Assembly: GCA_025917655.1 (NCBI GenBank)
Contig: CP084611.1
Coordinates: 2,666,001 to 2,730,000 of the forward strand
Source of the DNA: Chlorella sorokiniana
Lineage: Eukaryota; Chlorophyta; Trebouxiophyceae; Chlorellales; Chlorellaceae
Length of the DNA: 64,000 nucleotides
Direction: 5' to 3'
Positions within the stretch are counted from its first letter, which is position 1, and each line of letters starts with the position of its first letter. Below are positions 1 to 11,234 of this stretch, in pieces. Below the pieces are notes generated by a model that saw nothing but the letters and a program-made list of their open reading frames with translations, was not told where the DNA came from and ran no database searches. A program made the translations under genes and the position numbers.

Positions 1-3000
1 ACAGCTCGTCCTCCACGTACCGCCGCCACACTCGCTCCCTGCAGCAGGCCAGGCCGCGCCCGGGCTCTGAGCCAGTGCTAGTCCCGCACGCCCCCATCAA
101 GCGTGTGCGAGCGCAGCCAGAGCCAGCATGTTGGGTTTTGCGCAAGCGCTGCGTGGTGTACAAGTAGCGCGTGGGCGCCACCCACTGGGCTCCATCCACC
201 ACCACCCCACTCACACTCACCATGTTGCCCCTCCCCCCCCCTTCCCCCACCTTCCTCCCTCACGCGCACCTGTGTGGCTCCCCCAGGGTCTGGAAGCGGT
301 GATCGTGCTCCAAAAGCGGCTGAGCTTCGCGCCAGCGCAGCAGGGGACGTGGCAGCCCAGTGGCCTCCTCCTGCTCGCGGCTGGGCAGCAGGGGCTGCAG
401 TATCGGGCATGGGAAGGGCAAGCAGCGCACAGCAATCAGGCTCACTTTCATCACAGCCATCCTGATTCAGCCAAGCGGGCTGAGCAAGGGCAGGACCACC
501 AGCCCACCCTGAGCTCTGCCTCAAGCAGGTCCAAATACGACTCAATCGCCGCCTCCTGCAGCGCATCCACGTGCTCACGGAACAGGGACTCAGCCTCCCC
601 TCGCGCCAGGGCAGAGTTGGAGCCGCGGCCCTGCAGCCCACGGCCAGTTGTAAGTGGAGGTTTTGTAGACAGTGGGCCTTGAGCGCTTTCAGATAAGAAA
701 GGCAAGAGCATAACTTATGCCACCTGGAGCCAAGGCACCACCCACGACTCACCTGCGCATCACGCATGATGCGGTCCTGGTAGTCGTGCCAGCGGGCGTC
801 AGGTTGAAGGTGCAGCTCTTGGAGCAGCGCCCGGTAGTTGGCAACTGCATCAGCGTGCGCGGCCTGTAGAGCAGCAGGGATGGGAGGGGGGCAGCTCGCT
901 TGCAGATTGCAGCAGCAGGCCTTGCTCAACAGACAACAAAAATGGTGCTCGTGCTGCGCCAGTCATGCAGCCTGACCAGACACCCTGCAGGGCTGCGACT
1001 CACCTGCTGCTGCCGCTTCTCCGCCGCACGACGCTCCACCTCCAGCCGCCTCTCTGCCTCTCTCTGCTTTTCTTCACGCTCGCGCTGAACCTCCTGGGCC
1101 TTCTCCAGCTCAGCGGTGTAGCATCTAAAGATCCCCTCCCTGCAGGGTGAATGCGTGGGCGGGTTGCCCGCAGTACGCTGTGGGCACCAGCGCAAGCATC
1201 CAGGCAGCGTTGACAGCTGCAGCATTGCAACACAAACGTTTCTGCGCAGACCCTCCCTGCCCTTTGCCGCACCCACCTGTCCGCCCTGCTCAGCGCCTGG
1301 TAGCGAGGGTCGCCCGCCAACTCCTGCTTGATGCGGGACCAGCGTGATTCGGCTTGCACCCCCTTCTCCCGGAGCAGGGTGCGGTAGTTGGCCTCGCAAT
1401 GTTGGCGTGCCGCCTGCCGCAGCGGAGCCAACCTGGCGTCCAGCAGCGTGCGGCGCTGCTCGCTGCTGCACGCCTGCCAGCGCGGGTCAGAGCCCCACCG
1501 TGCCTCCAGGTCGAACAGAGATAGGCGTTCGTTCCAGGCAGGCAGCAGCTGGCCCTCCTCCTCACCGGCAGCGGGAACGGGGGAGGGGGCAGGGGCAGCA
1601 CCGCTGCAGGCTGCTTGCACCTCGTCCAGCAATTGCTCAAAGGAGGGGGCACCCGCATTTACTGCCTCAGAAACAGGCACAGCGAGCGCTTTAGTGGCTG
1701 CCGGCGAAGCAGCTGCCTGCAGCTTCTTGGCCCCTGCCTCCGTGCAGAACTCCTCAAACGCCGCCTTGCGGTCGCTGGTGGATGGCAGGTACTGCAGCAT
1801 GCAGGAAAGGCCCAGGATCACAAGGCACCGAAACTCAAGTTCAGGGAGGTGCAGGCACAACAGCGCCATGTTGGGGCAGTGATCCGGCACACACCCACCT
1901 TGAAGCGCGGGTCTGGCTGCAGCTTCTGCACCTCGCGCTCGTATCGTGAGAAGGCATGTACCCCTCTGTCAGCCAGCAGGGCCTTGAAAGCTGCAACAGC
2001 TGCCTCCTTGGGCATGAATCCGTCAGGCCCATACTCTGTCTTCCCACTGGTAGCCTTCTGGGGTGCAGGAACTTGTGGGGAATGCTGAGGTGGGGCCGCC
2101 TCGCGCTGATGTGTTGCGTGCGCTGCTTGCGGGTAGGTTGGGAAGGGCAGCGGCCGAGGAGGGGGGCTGCGCATGAGCAGCGGCAGTGTCCCTAACGGCG
2201 GCTGCTGGCCAGGAGGTGGCAGTGCATGACACTGCTGCTGCAGCATGGGTGGGTGCAGGCCAAGCGGGGCGGGCCCCCTGCTGTCGCTGCTGGCTGAGGT
2301 GGCTCCTGTTCCTTGTGCTGTACCACCCCCAGGCCCAGCTCCTCCTCTGTAAACGTCACATCGTCCTCATCCTCAGCCGCTCCAGTGCCGACTCCACCTG
2401 CATCACAAGGGGTAGCACATAACCCTGCTGTTCATAGCGATTCCCCGCGGCGGGCGCTTCTCAGCAGGTGCAGGGTAAGCAGTTGATACTGGCCGGCCAG
2501 CATAATGATCCTGCCACTCCTTCCGCCCACCTTCGCGGTACTCTGGTGCCACTTGCGCCCCCATCGCCCTCGCCCGCTCCAACATGCGCGCCTTAGCTGG
2601 GTCCAAACGTAGCCGGCGCTTGGACTCCACTTCGGCGGGCATGTGCCACGTGGTCTCCCGCTGCCTGGTTTATGGTAATACCTTCGGCCGTCCTCGCACA
2701 CCACCTCCAGCCACTCGGTGCCTGGCACGCGTTCTGCGCATGGACGGCAGGAAAGGCCCAGTAGTAGGATAACCAGTCGAGGGTCGACCGCCATTCCAGG
2801 ACCATGAGCCTGGCTGTTCATGGCTTTGCATGCGCAAAGCAGACGTCGCCTTCACGTGCAGGCCTACTCTCCCTTTATCCCCCAGCGCGCCTGATGAAAC
2901 AGGCACTGGGTTACTGCTGGTCCTGGACTCGTCGCCGATGAAGCTCTGTGGGCGCCGCCAACTGGACTCGCCCGTCATTTGGTTGTAGTAGTAAACAGTC

Positions 3001-3661
3001 CCATCAGCAGCTTTGTATGCGCTCCAGGCCTCAGCAGCCTGCTTGCTGTCCTCAGGCTCATCTACGCGCTCGATGGAGCGGGAAACTGGGCTCTGGGGCC
3101 AGCTACCAGAGTGGAGGGGTGCCGGTGGTGGCAAGCCATACAGTTGCGGCGCAGAACCAAGGGCTGTTCCGTAAGGCACAGGCCTGGGTGGCATGTGGAC
3201 GGGAAGCGGTGGAAAACCGAGTGTTGGCCGAATCACACCATATGGAGGCATGCCGCCCTGCAGGAACACGGGGCACTCGCTTCTTGGTGAGAAAAGATCG
3301 GCATCCACGAAAAAGGCTTCCAACTTAAGTTTGACCAATCTCGTGAAGAATGGCATTTACTATATCTGCGCTGCTCTCACCCTCGAGGGCTGCAAGGCAG
3401 CAGGCAAGTATGGCGGGGGCATGCCCTGCGGTGGCGGCGGTGGTGGCCGCATGGGAGCATACCGGACCGGGGCAGGGTATGCCACACCATGAGCCTGCTG
3501 AGGTGCAGGCGGCCTGCGGTTCAGAATCAAACGTTAGGAAGTATGTCAGGCTTCAAGACTGCAGAGCGTTCCAAGCTTGCAAGCAGCCTCCGCGCCGGTG
3601 CCCGCCTGTGCTACCGCAACAAGCGCCATCGGCCTTACCCGTGGGCCTTCTGCTCGTTCAT
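1..3661 (-). CDS. TCERG1/CA150-like (plant PRP40C-type) WW and FF domain protein, 3' end outside window
   Basis: Likely couples transcription elongation to splicing in the nucleus: WW domains bind proline-rich splicing factors and FF repeats bind phosphorylated Pol II tail and elongation factors. The start ATG at 3661 opens MNEQKAHG, with a GT donor at 3638; the next exon begins at 3513 and continues in frame as PPAPQQAHGVAYPAP, a Pro-rich N-terminus. WW1 (AWSAYKAADGTVYYYNQ...SSWRRP) lies near 2920-3030 and WW2 (WLEVVCEDGRRYYH...ETTWHMP) near 2640-2725. At least four FF repeats follow, near 1990 (FKALLADRGVHAFSRYER), 1500, 1350 and 830. FF1 resembles TCERG1 more than yeast Prp40. Odd: WW2 changes reading frame by one base at a T3 run, 2669-2671. 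The gene shares a 270-bp divergent promoter with NAC-alpha. Family is sure; the choice of TCERG1 over PRP40A/B is an inference. Confidence 0.85.
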
Positions 3662-3930
3662 CAAGCGATGGTCCAACTCAAATCATGAGATTTTTGCGCT
3701 TCAACAACAGCGAAAAGCCGTGTAAAGAGAGGACACCGACGCGATCAATAGTTTGTCACCGCGAGAGCGCAACGAGCTGCTAACAGGTAAATTGTGCGGC
3801 TTGAAACTGCGAGCTGCTAATGTTACGGAGGCAGAGGCCTTGGCGCTTCCATGCCAGGGTCTGACCTGTCCTGCCAGTCCAGAAAGGAGAGGTCGGCCTT
3901 CGCGCCTGCCTCTTTCGCACGCTTGCCACA
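3662..3930. promoter_or_regulatory. Short bidirectional promoter region between TCERG1-like and NAC-alpha genes
   Basis: These 269 bases separate two divergent start codons. I see no open gene and no clear TATA box. A divergent promoter is inferred from layout only. Confidence 0.5.
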
Positions 3931-5030
<1,100 letters not shown>

Positions 5031-5555
5031 GTTCCTGTACTCTGTAGTCCTGGTTTTTAACTCCTGTCCTTCCAGACTCAGTCAATTTGCGGCAAATAGG
5101 AACAAAGCAAGAGTGCATTCAGGCCGATGAGAGCAAGCAGTAGGCTGCATTATAATGCATCATAACGGCGAAGAAACTTTGTATCAACGGCAAGAAGCAG
5201 GCTGGTCGCGCTAGAGCGCCCCCCGTCTCGGAAGTGGACGGCAAGGAGCGGCTTGTCATGCTAGAGCGCCCCCTGCCAGGAGCAAGCTGCAAGGGCTGCT
5301 GGGAAGCAATGGCTGAGGAGGGGGAGGGGTTGCATGACGTGGCAGCCAAGCAGCAGCAGGAGGCGGCTGGAAGGGGGAGAGGGGCTATGAGTTATTGGCA
5401 AGGCTCAGGGCCTCACCAGTTGGGAGACCCACGCATCAACTGTGTAAGCCTAGCATGTTGCATATAATATGTTGGAAACCCTCGACGCAATTGCAGCACA
5501 CGCAGCAGCACAGGTGACAAAGCAGGTGTAGCAATCCAGCAAATCCGGCTGACTT
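5031..5555. other. Convergent intergenic region, no gene seen
   Basis: Lies between the 3' ends of NAC-alpha and U2A'. It probably holds both 3' UTRs. The word gctagagcgcccc occurs twice (near 5210 and 5261), about 50 bases apart, perhaps the remnant of a tandem duplication. No RNA gene or coding segment stands out. Confidence 0.5.
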
Positions 5556-6773
5556 TCACCCTTCTTCCATGGCAGCTGCACCATTGGCAGCGGGGTTTCC
5601 ATCGCCAATCGTGATTTCACTAGGAAGGTGGCCAGTCCGCAAGGCATCTTCCAAGCGCCGCACCTCCTCCAGAGTGGACGCTGCTGCGATTGCTGCTTTA
5701 ATAGCTGTGATCTGCTCTTGGGTGGGTCCTTTGCGGGTTGTTGGCTCTGGAGCTTGCGGGCGCATGGGAGCAACTCCTGCCTGGGCATGCTTGAGGTCGT
5801 CCTCTGGCTCAAATGTCTGTGCCGCCAGCGCTGGAGTTGTGCCATACAGCAGCTCAGCTTCCTCGCGCTCCTGTCAACACGTGCAAAGTTCTCAGGTAAC
5901 GGCATGTCATCACGTGCAAAGCGCTCAGTTAACGGCAGAAACACATTTTGCTGCAACAGACTGATTTTGTCTCTCCCATACAGCAGTCCAGCCTTCAGTC
6001 AAATGATGCACCTTTTGCTTGACCTTCCTGAAGTCCAGCACCTTCAGCTTCTTGCAGCGCGCAATGACGTACAGCCGATAATTGGGCTGCTTTGCGACTG
6101 GGTTGTCAACAAGGCTCAAGTACTTCAGCCGGGGCAGCGTTGACAGCGAGTCCAGGTCCTGCACAATGATTGGAGCCATAAAATGTGAATTTGACGAACC
6201 CAGAAGCATGCAGGTACTTGCTGGTGTTCAGCAAGAGCGCTCACTGCCAGGTTGGTCAACCGGTTGTTTGTGAGAATCAGCCATTCCAGGCGTGGTATTG
6301 CCTCTGCATGGTCAACGGAGCAAACGTCTGTTCAATAGGGTGCAGTTAAGTTTGCGCAAACACAAGAGGTTGCCTCGAGTTACGGACAAAGGCCTACCTT
6401 CCAGGTTGCGTGCGATGCGGTTGATGCGATTGTTGTTCAAGTGAACACATTGCAGCCTGGGCAGCTTTGGAAACCCCTCTAGCCGTACAATCGAGTTATC
6501 TGATAGATCTATGCTGTCGAACTGGTTCTGCAACAGGTGGAAATTTAGTTCAACGTGAGACCTGGGCGGGCGAGCGGGAGCAACAGGCCGGGCATTGTCA
6601 CCTACCTCTGTGGCGCCCAGGTTTTCAATCGCTGCGATCCTGTTACCACGTAAATCGATCTCATACTGGTTCACACAATTCATGTACTGGGGACTGCGCA
6701 GGATGAGCTCCGGCGTCAGTCGACCAATCAAACGGGGTCCCAGCTGGGCGTTCACAACTGTGGGTTCCACCAT
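5556..6773 (-). CDS. U2 small nuclear ribonucleoprotein A' (leucine-rich repeat)
   Basis: Core U2 snRNP protein; its LRR domain binds U2B'' and stem-loop IV of U2 snRNA during branch-site recognition. The start ATG at 6773 gives MVEPTVVNAQLGPRLIGRLT, followed by the family's N-terminal pattern (ELDLRG-like YEIDLRGNRIAAIENLGAT). Downstream exons carry LRRs: FDSIDLSDNSIVRLEGFPKL, LQCVHLNNNRINRIARNL, YLSLVDNPVAKQPNYRLYVI. The signature KLKVLDFRKVK comes next. The C-terminal exon (GPTQEQITAIKAAIAAASTL) ends at the stop at 5556. At least five exons. The length and order match the human and plant proteins. The human symbol is SNRPA1; I did not check an algal name. Confidence 0.94.
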
Positions 6774-6977
6774 CGAAGTGCGTACAGCACAACCGGCTCT
6801 GTAGACGCAAAAGGAAGGCGACCAGCAGCAAACACAGGTATGATGCCGTGCATAGAAGCTGCAGAGCGGCTGCGAAGCTACAAGGGCTATGCTCAAGGCT
6901 AAAGGGGACGACGGGAGTTGCGGAGATGCGAGCATGCATGCCAAACCAAGCCGTACAGGCAGTGCAATTTTCACGAC

Positions 6978-7632
6978 CATAATGTGCATTACAGGTGGAT
7001 GAAGCACTGAAGACTGCCTCAAGCGTGAGTGAAGTGTTGGAGCTTACGCTGCCAGTGCTGAAGCCTGAGACCTTGGAGGCGCCCCCACGGCAACTTGCAG
7101 ATGTCCCTCAAGGGCTTGCAAACTTTGCTGCAGAACTGCCCCCACCACCTGAAGGAGTTGGCAGTGCACATCTTGCTGTAACTTTGTGAAACTTCCCCTC
7201 AGAGATGCTCCAGAAGGCAGCCTGCAGATTGTACGAGCCCAGCTGGCCGCATGCTTGTTTGGTCTTTCAGTAGGTGCAGGCGCCGAGGCAACAGGCGGAG
7301 CGACAGGACTGCGATAGGCCGGCTGCTTCACACCTGCAGGGGAGGCTGTATCAACGCTGCCATGGTTCACTAGGCATAGGACAACGCGAGTTCTTTTTGC
7401 ACTGCCCCATCTGCATGCTGAGATGTATGCCTACCAAGTATGTGGCGGAAACAAGTGCCCTTTTCAAAGTGTCACCAGTTGCAACTACTTGCAGCTGGGC
7501 CTTGGCAGGGCTTCACTTTCAAGTGTGAGTTTTGGGCCTACTCCATGTCTCCGGCTCCAGCTGAGGGAATGGTACATGGCCAAGGGGTCAGGCCATGGCC
7601 ATGGCACACAGACCCTGTTCTAGGTCACCACG
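6978..7632 (+). pseudogene. Duplicated 3' terminal fragment of the tRNA dihydrouridine synthase gene
   Basis: Matches 18892 to about 19535, the last exon and downstream sequence of the full DUS gene. Similarity starts abruptly inside an intron (accataatgtgcattacag), includes the splice acceptor, runs through the whole last exon (VDEALKTASSVSEVLELTLP onward) and continues some 440 bases beyond the stop at 7187-7189. As intron sequence is included, this is a DNA-level copy, not a processed mRNA copy. The exon part is intact and much better conserved than the flank. The only protein changes are Q for P, V for L and a different last few residues. There is no upstream DUS domain here, so it cannot make a whole enzyme. 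It could serve as an exon of an unseen gene, but I see no partner exons. Confidence 0.85.
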
Positions 7633-7863
7633 GACTAACAGTCGGTCTCTATTGCAGGTCCTTGTTTTAAGCACGAGTTGTAAGCACTATCAACAAACGG
7701 CGAATGAGCGGCAGCTGTCCAGGCTGCCGCGAGAGGTCATTTCCTCGTCATCCTCCCCTGTAGGCTGGCTGACTGGCTCAATTGGGATGACTGGCAGGCA
7801 GTCACAGTTGCAGAACTGCAGGGCGGTGGAGTGCTGATATTAGGAAGAGTATGCAAAGCGATT

Positions 7864-8878
7864 TCAAAGCATGCAGCCAGGCATGTGCACCTCAATCATG
7901 TTGTTGTCCGCATCGTGGCAGAAGATTTGCTGCACTTCCACCCCATCTTCCACCACCGTCTGCCTCAGAAAAGGGATACCCCGCAAGCGCAACTGCTCCT
8001 CCACCTCCTGCAAGGCGTCCGTCTGCATGCAGCTAACTTTGTGTTAGGCATGGATGGATAGGGCAGCAAAGGGCACTGCTTGTGCTGTGGGAGTGCCACC
8101 CACCTGAAAGCTCAGGTGATCGCTTCTGGGGTCGATGCGTGTGCTGCGTGGAACAGGCTGCCCGGCAATGAGGTGAAGGCCGATGCCATAACCCCAGAGC
8201 CACGCGCCCTCAAAAGTTTCATTGAAGGTGTGGGGCCGCTTGACTAGGATGAAGCCCAGGACGTTGCGGTAGAATGCCACTGATGCTGCCACATTCCTAC
8301 ACACCTGTGCATAAAATGGACATCAAGGAATGATTTAGAGACTTTTCACTTGAAAAGGGAGGAGGTACCGTAAGTAAATACTTAAAATACTGTCGAGCTA
8401 GAGGACGGGTAGTGCACTTGTCTGGTTGGGCAACACACAGCGACATCCTCACCAAGCTCAAGTGATTGACGCATTTGATCGGGAGACGTCCTGATGCGCG
8501 ATGGAAGCTAGGCTCAGCTGCACGGGGAGCAAGAAGTTTCGGGGAGCAGCAAAGATTCCGCGTGCAGATGAACAGCGCTGACCAAATCGAGTTGAAGCAG
8601 GGAAACGGGCAAAGGACGCGCCTCCAAAGGAGGCGCAACTGCCGAGTCACTGGCTGTGTGGGGCGCACCAGTGGCGTCTCCCGGCATCTGCAAGGGACAT
8701 AGGATGTCGAGGAAGCAGCAGGGCACGGCAGCTTGCTGCGATCGTCGCTTGGCGAAACTGTGCAGAACCCGAGCAGGTTTTGGCGTGCAACGACGCAGGG
8801 AAGCAATATGAGTCGACAAGTGAGAACCGATAGTGCCCCACCTCTATTTGCTGCAGCGATTTGGATTTGACAGCTCAT
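7864..8878 (-). CDS. Glyoxalase/bleomycin-resistance (VOC) fold protein, plant GLYI-like
   Basis: Vicinal oxygen chelate protein resembling plant single-domain glyoxalase-I-like proteins of unproven substrate. The first exon is proposed as MSCQIQIAAANR (ATG at 8878), which splices in phase to AEPSFHRASGRLPIKCVNHL and then to VCRNVAASVAFYRNVLGF at 8302. Together these give the canonical NHLSLVCRNV start of the fold. The exon with GAWLWGYGIGLHLIAGQ and DHLSFQ follows. The last exon (TDALQEVEEQLRLRGIPF, QQIFCHDADNNMIEVHMPG) ends at the stop at 7864. Metal ligand candidates are the His in CVNHL, the His in DHLSF and the Glu in MIEVHMPG. The first exon is the weakest part. The gene is divergent from RFT1. 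Confidence 0.82.
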
Positions 8879-9089
8879 CCTCAGATGTTCGCAGGCCTGT
8901 ACCCACAGCGGTGCCGGCTCTGGCAACAGCTTGTTTCGTTGTTGTCCATTGACAGTTTGTGGGTTTGATAATGATCGAAGGCTTCGTGCACCTCGTTGGT
9001 GAGGGCCGGTTGCGAAATCGTGCTTGCATGCTCTTCACTGTCTACCACATCCCTCATCATCGCTATCTTGCAATGCTGCAGCGTCACAG

Positions 9090-11055
9090 GTCATCAGCCG
9101 CCTCTTCAATTTCGGCTTGAGCCTTGCCACCGCCCGCTCCCTCACGCCAGAGGCCTATGGAGTGAGCAGACACAGCCCTGCGGTAGCGTAGTTTATGATT
9201 GAAAGCTTGAGTTCCTGCCGCAAGATGTTCCACCTGCACTCCGCCAGCTAAGCCTTTGCGGCTGTGTTGGCGGGACTCCTGTGCAACTGTGCAGGTGGCA
9301 ACAGTGCAGTTCCATCTTATCAACACCAGCATATTGTTTATTAGTCGTGAAGGATTTCGTCGTGGTTGCTTGCGTGTGGATCAAGGGAATCCCAATGCTA
9401 CGCGGCGGGTGCTGCGCATCGCATCATTGACGTTGCCGGTTGGCTTCTTCCTGGCTGCAATCATCACGGGAATGTTGTTGCGATCAGTTGGTGCCGACAA
9501 TGCTGTCTACAGCCGCGCGCTCGCTATGCAAGGTGAGTTTGGCCAGTTCCCTAATGACAACAATGTGACTTTACAGTTCTTCTTGCCTGTTGCTTCGGTG
9601 CAGGTCTGGCAGCTGTTGTGGAGATTGTGTCAGAGCCGCTCTACATCCTGGCTGCTTGCCGCATGTTGTATACGCTGCGTGTAGCAGTAGAAACTACAGC
9701 GTTGAGCGCCAAAGGATTGGCAACTCTAGTGCTGGTGCAGCAGCCTGGCTTCCCGCCTGCCATTGCGTTTTCGTGGGGACAGCTAGCCTATGCTACTGTC
9801 ACACTGGCAGGCTATGGTGGCTATTTTGTGGTACGTCTGTGCACACGCCGCTCAGCGTGTGATCACCGGGGTGGGACGGCATCTACAGCAGCATCTGACG
9901 TTGACGGTGGCACAGACCCTGCCATTCTCAGGCTATGTGGCACTTTCACCCTTCAGGCAAGTTTGCATACGAAAATTAGTCAAAATACAATGCAGAAAGA
10001 AATTACCACTTGTTGTTTAGCTGCAGGCTGTGGAGAAGCTCATCTTGGCAGAAGGAAGCAAGATGGTGGTGGCCGCATTTCAAGATGCACAAGCGCAAGG
10101 GGTGTATGGACTGGTGCAGGGCCTCGGCTCCATTGTCGTGCGCACCATATTTCAGCCCTTTGAGGAAGCGGCGTTCCTTTCGTTTAGCAAGGGTAAGGAT
10201 TGATGTTGATGAGGCCGAGGCTCTGAGAACAGGTTACGGCTCTTACGTACCATGAACTCTGAGATGCAAGTTCCTGGCTCGGCCCCTGCCCTGTGCATGC
10301 GTGCAGGACATTGCACTCCAGCAGCAGCAGACCTCCAACGCGAGGCCCGGCTGTTAACGGTGTTGGTGCGCTTCATCACTACTGTCGCTCTCTTGGCTGC
10401 TGCATTTGGGCCTGCATATGCCTACCTCGCGCTGTTGCTGCTCTACTCGAGGCGTTGGGCAGATACAGAGGCACCCCTTGCTTTGGGGCTGTATAGCCTC
10501 TACCTTGTGCTAGTTGCTTCAAATGGTATTCTGGAGTCTTTCGTGCACTCTGTGGCCGACGAACAGCAGCTGCATGCCAACAATGCTGCTCTTGTGGTGT
10601 TCACGGCGGCTCATGCCGCGCTCAGCATTGCAGCTGTGCGCACAATGGGAGCCTGTGGACTCATCCTTTCAGATAGCTTAAACATGGTGCTGCGCATAAT
10701 TTTCTGTGTTGTTCTCATCAAACGGCGTTTTGAACTGACGGCACCCAGCTTCCGCCCTCGCAACCTTCTGCCCAGCCGCCACACGCTGATGGCACTAACT
10801 GCGGCTGCTGCCATCACCTGCATGACACGCATGATGTTGCTGCCAAGCTCATCCACTTTGGTGCACCTGTTACGTGGGCAGAGCATCCGTTTGGTTCCGC
10901 CGGCACTCGTGCCATTCCTGGATGCGCAGCCATTCTATATGCTAGTCTCTGGGCACCTGGCAGTTGGTGTGGCATGTTTTACTTTGGTGGTGACAGCCAT
11001 TTTCTACAACGAAGGTGGCATTATGCAGGAAGTAAAGCGGCTACAACAATTGTAA
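9090..11055 (+). CDS. RFT1: RFT1 family protein (Man5GlcNAc2-PP-dolichol translocation), N-terminal exon unresolved
   Basis: Multi-spanning ER membrane protein needed for moving the lipid-linked oligosaccharide to the lumen before N-glycosylation. The first recognised exon starts at 9090 after an acceptor and reads VISRLFNFGLSLATARSLTP. It then splices in frame to VATVQFHLINTSILFISREG and FRRGCLRVDQGN, the typical RFT1 N-terminal block. Several hydrophobic segments follow (VLRIASLTLPVGFFLAAIIT, LAAVVEIVSEPLYILAACRM, FITTVALLAAAFGPAYAYLA, ILESFVHSVADEQQLHANN). The stop is at 11055. No in-frame ATG precedes VISR within its exon, because a TGA lies at 9000, so a short upstream exon is missing from this call. 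Confidence 0.9.
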
Positions 11056-11130
11056 TAATAATGATTTATTATAAATAATGTGATACTATAATGATATACT
11101 ATGATAATATTGATACTATCATAATGTGCG
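11056..11130. repeat. AT-rich low-complexity tract directly after RFT1 stop
   Basis: About 75 bases of taa/ata/gata-rich sequence (for example gatactataatgatatacta) in an otherwise GC-rich window. It lies in the RFT1 3' UTR or just beyond. It may be a decayed microsatellite or an A/T-rich poly(A) signal region. Confidence 0.7.
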
Positions 11131-11234
11131 GCAGGACAAGCGGGACGTTTTTATCGCTGTTGGGCTCCTACAAACGGAACATACACACTGTGTGTGTGTG
11201 CTGGCGCGTCTCTCACTGAAATTGAACGGGGAAC

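Noticed and set aside
78-929. Long minus-strand opening across the left edge read as one protein
   Set aside because: It mixes two FF-domain exons with intron sequence; only the FF parts (YRALLQELHLQPDARW, FREHVDALQEAAIESYLDLL) belong to the TCERG1-like gene.
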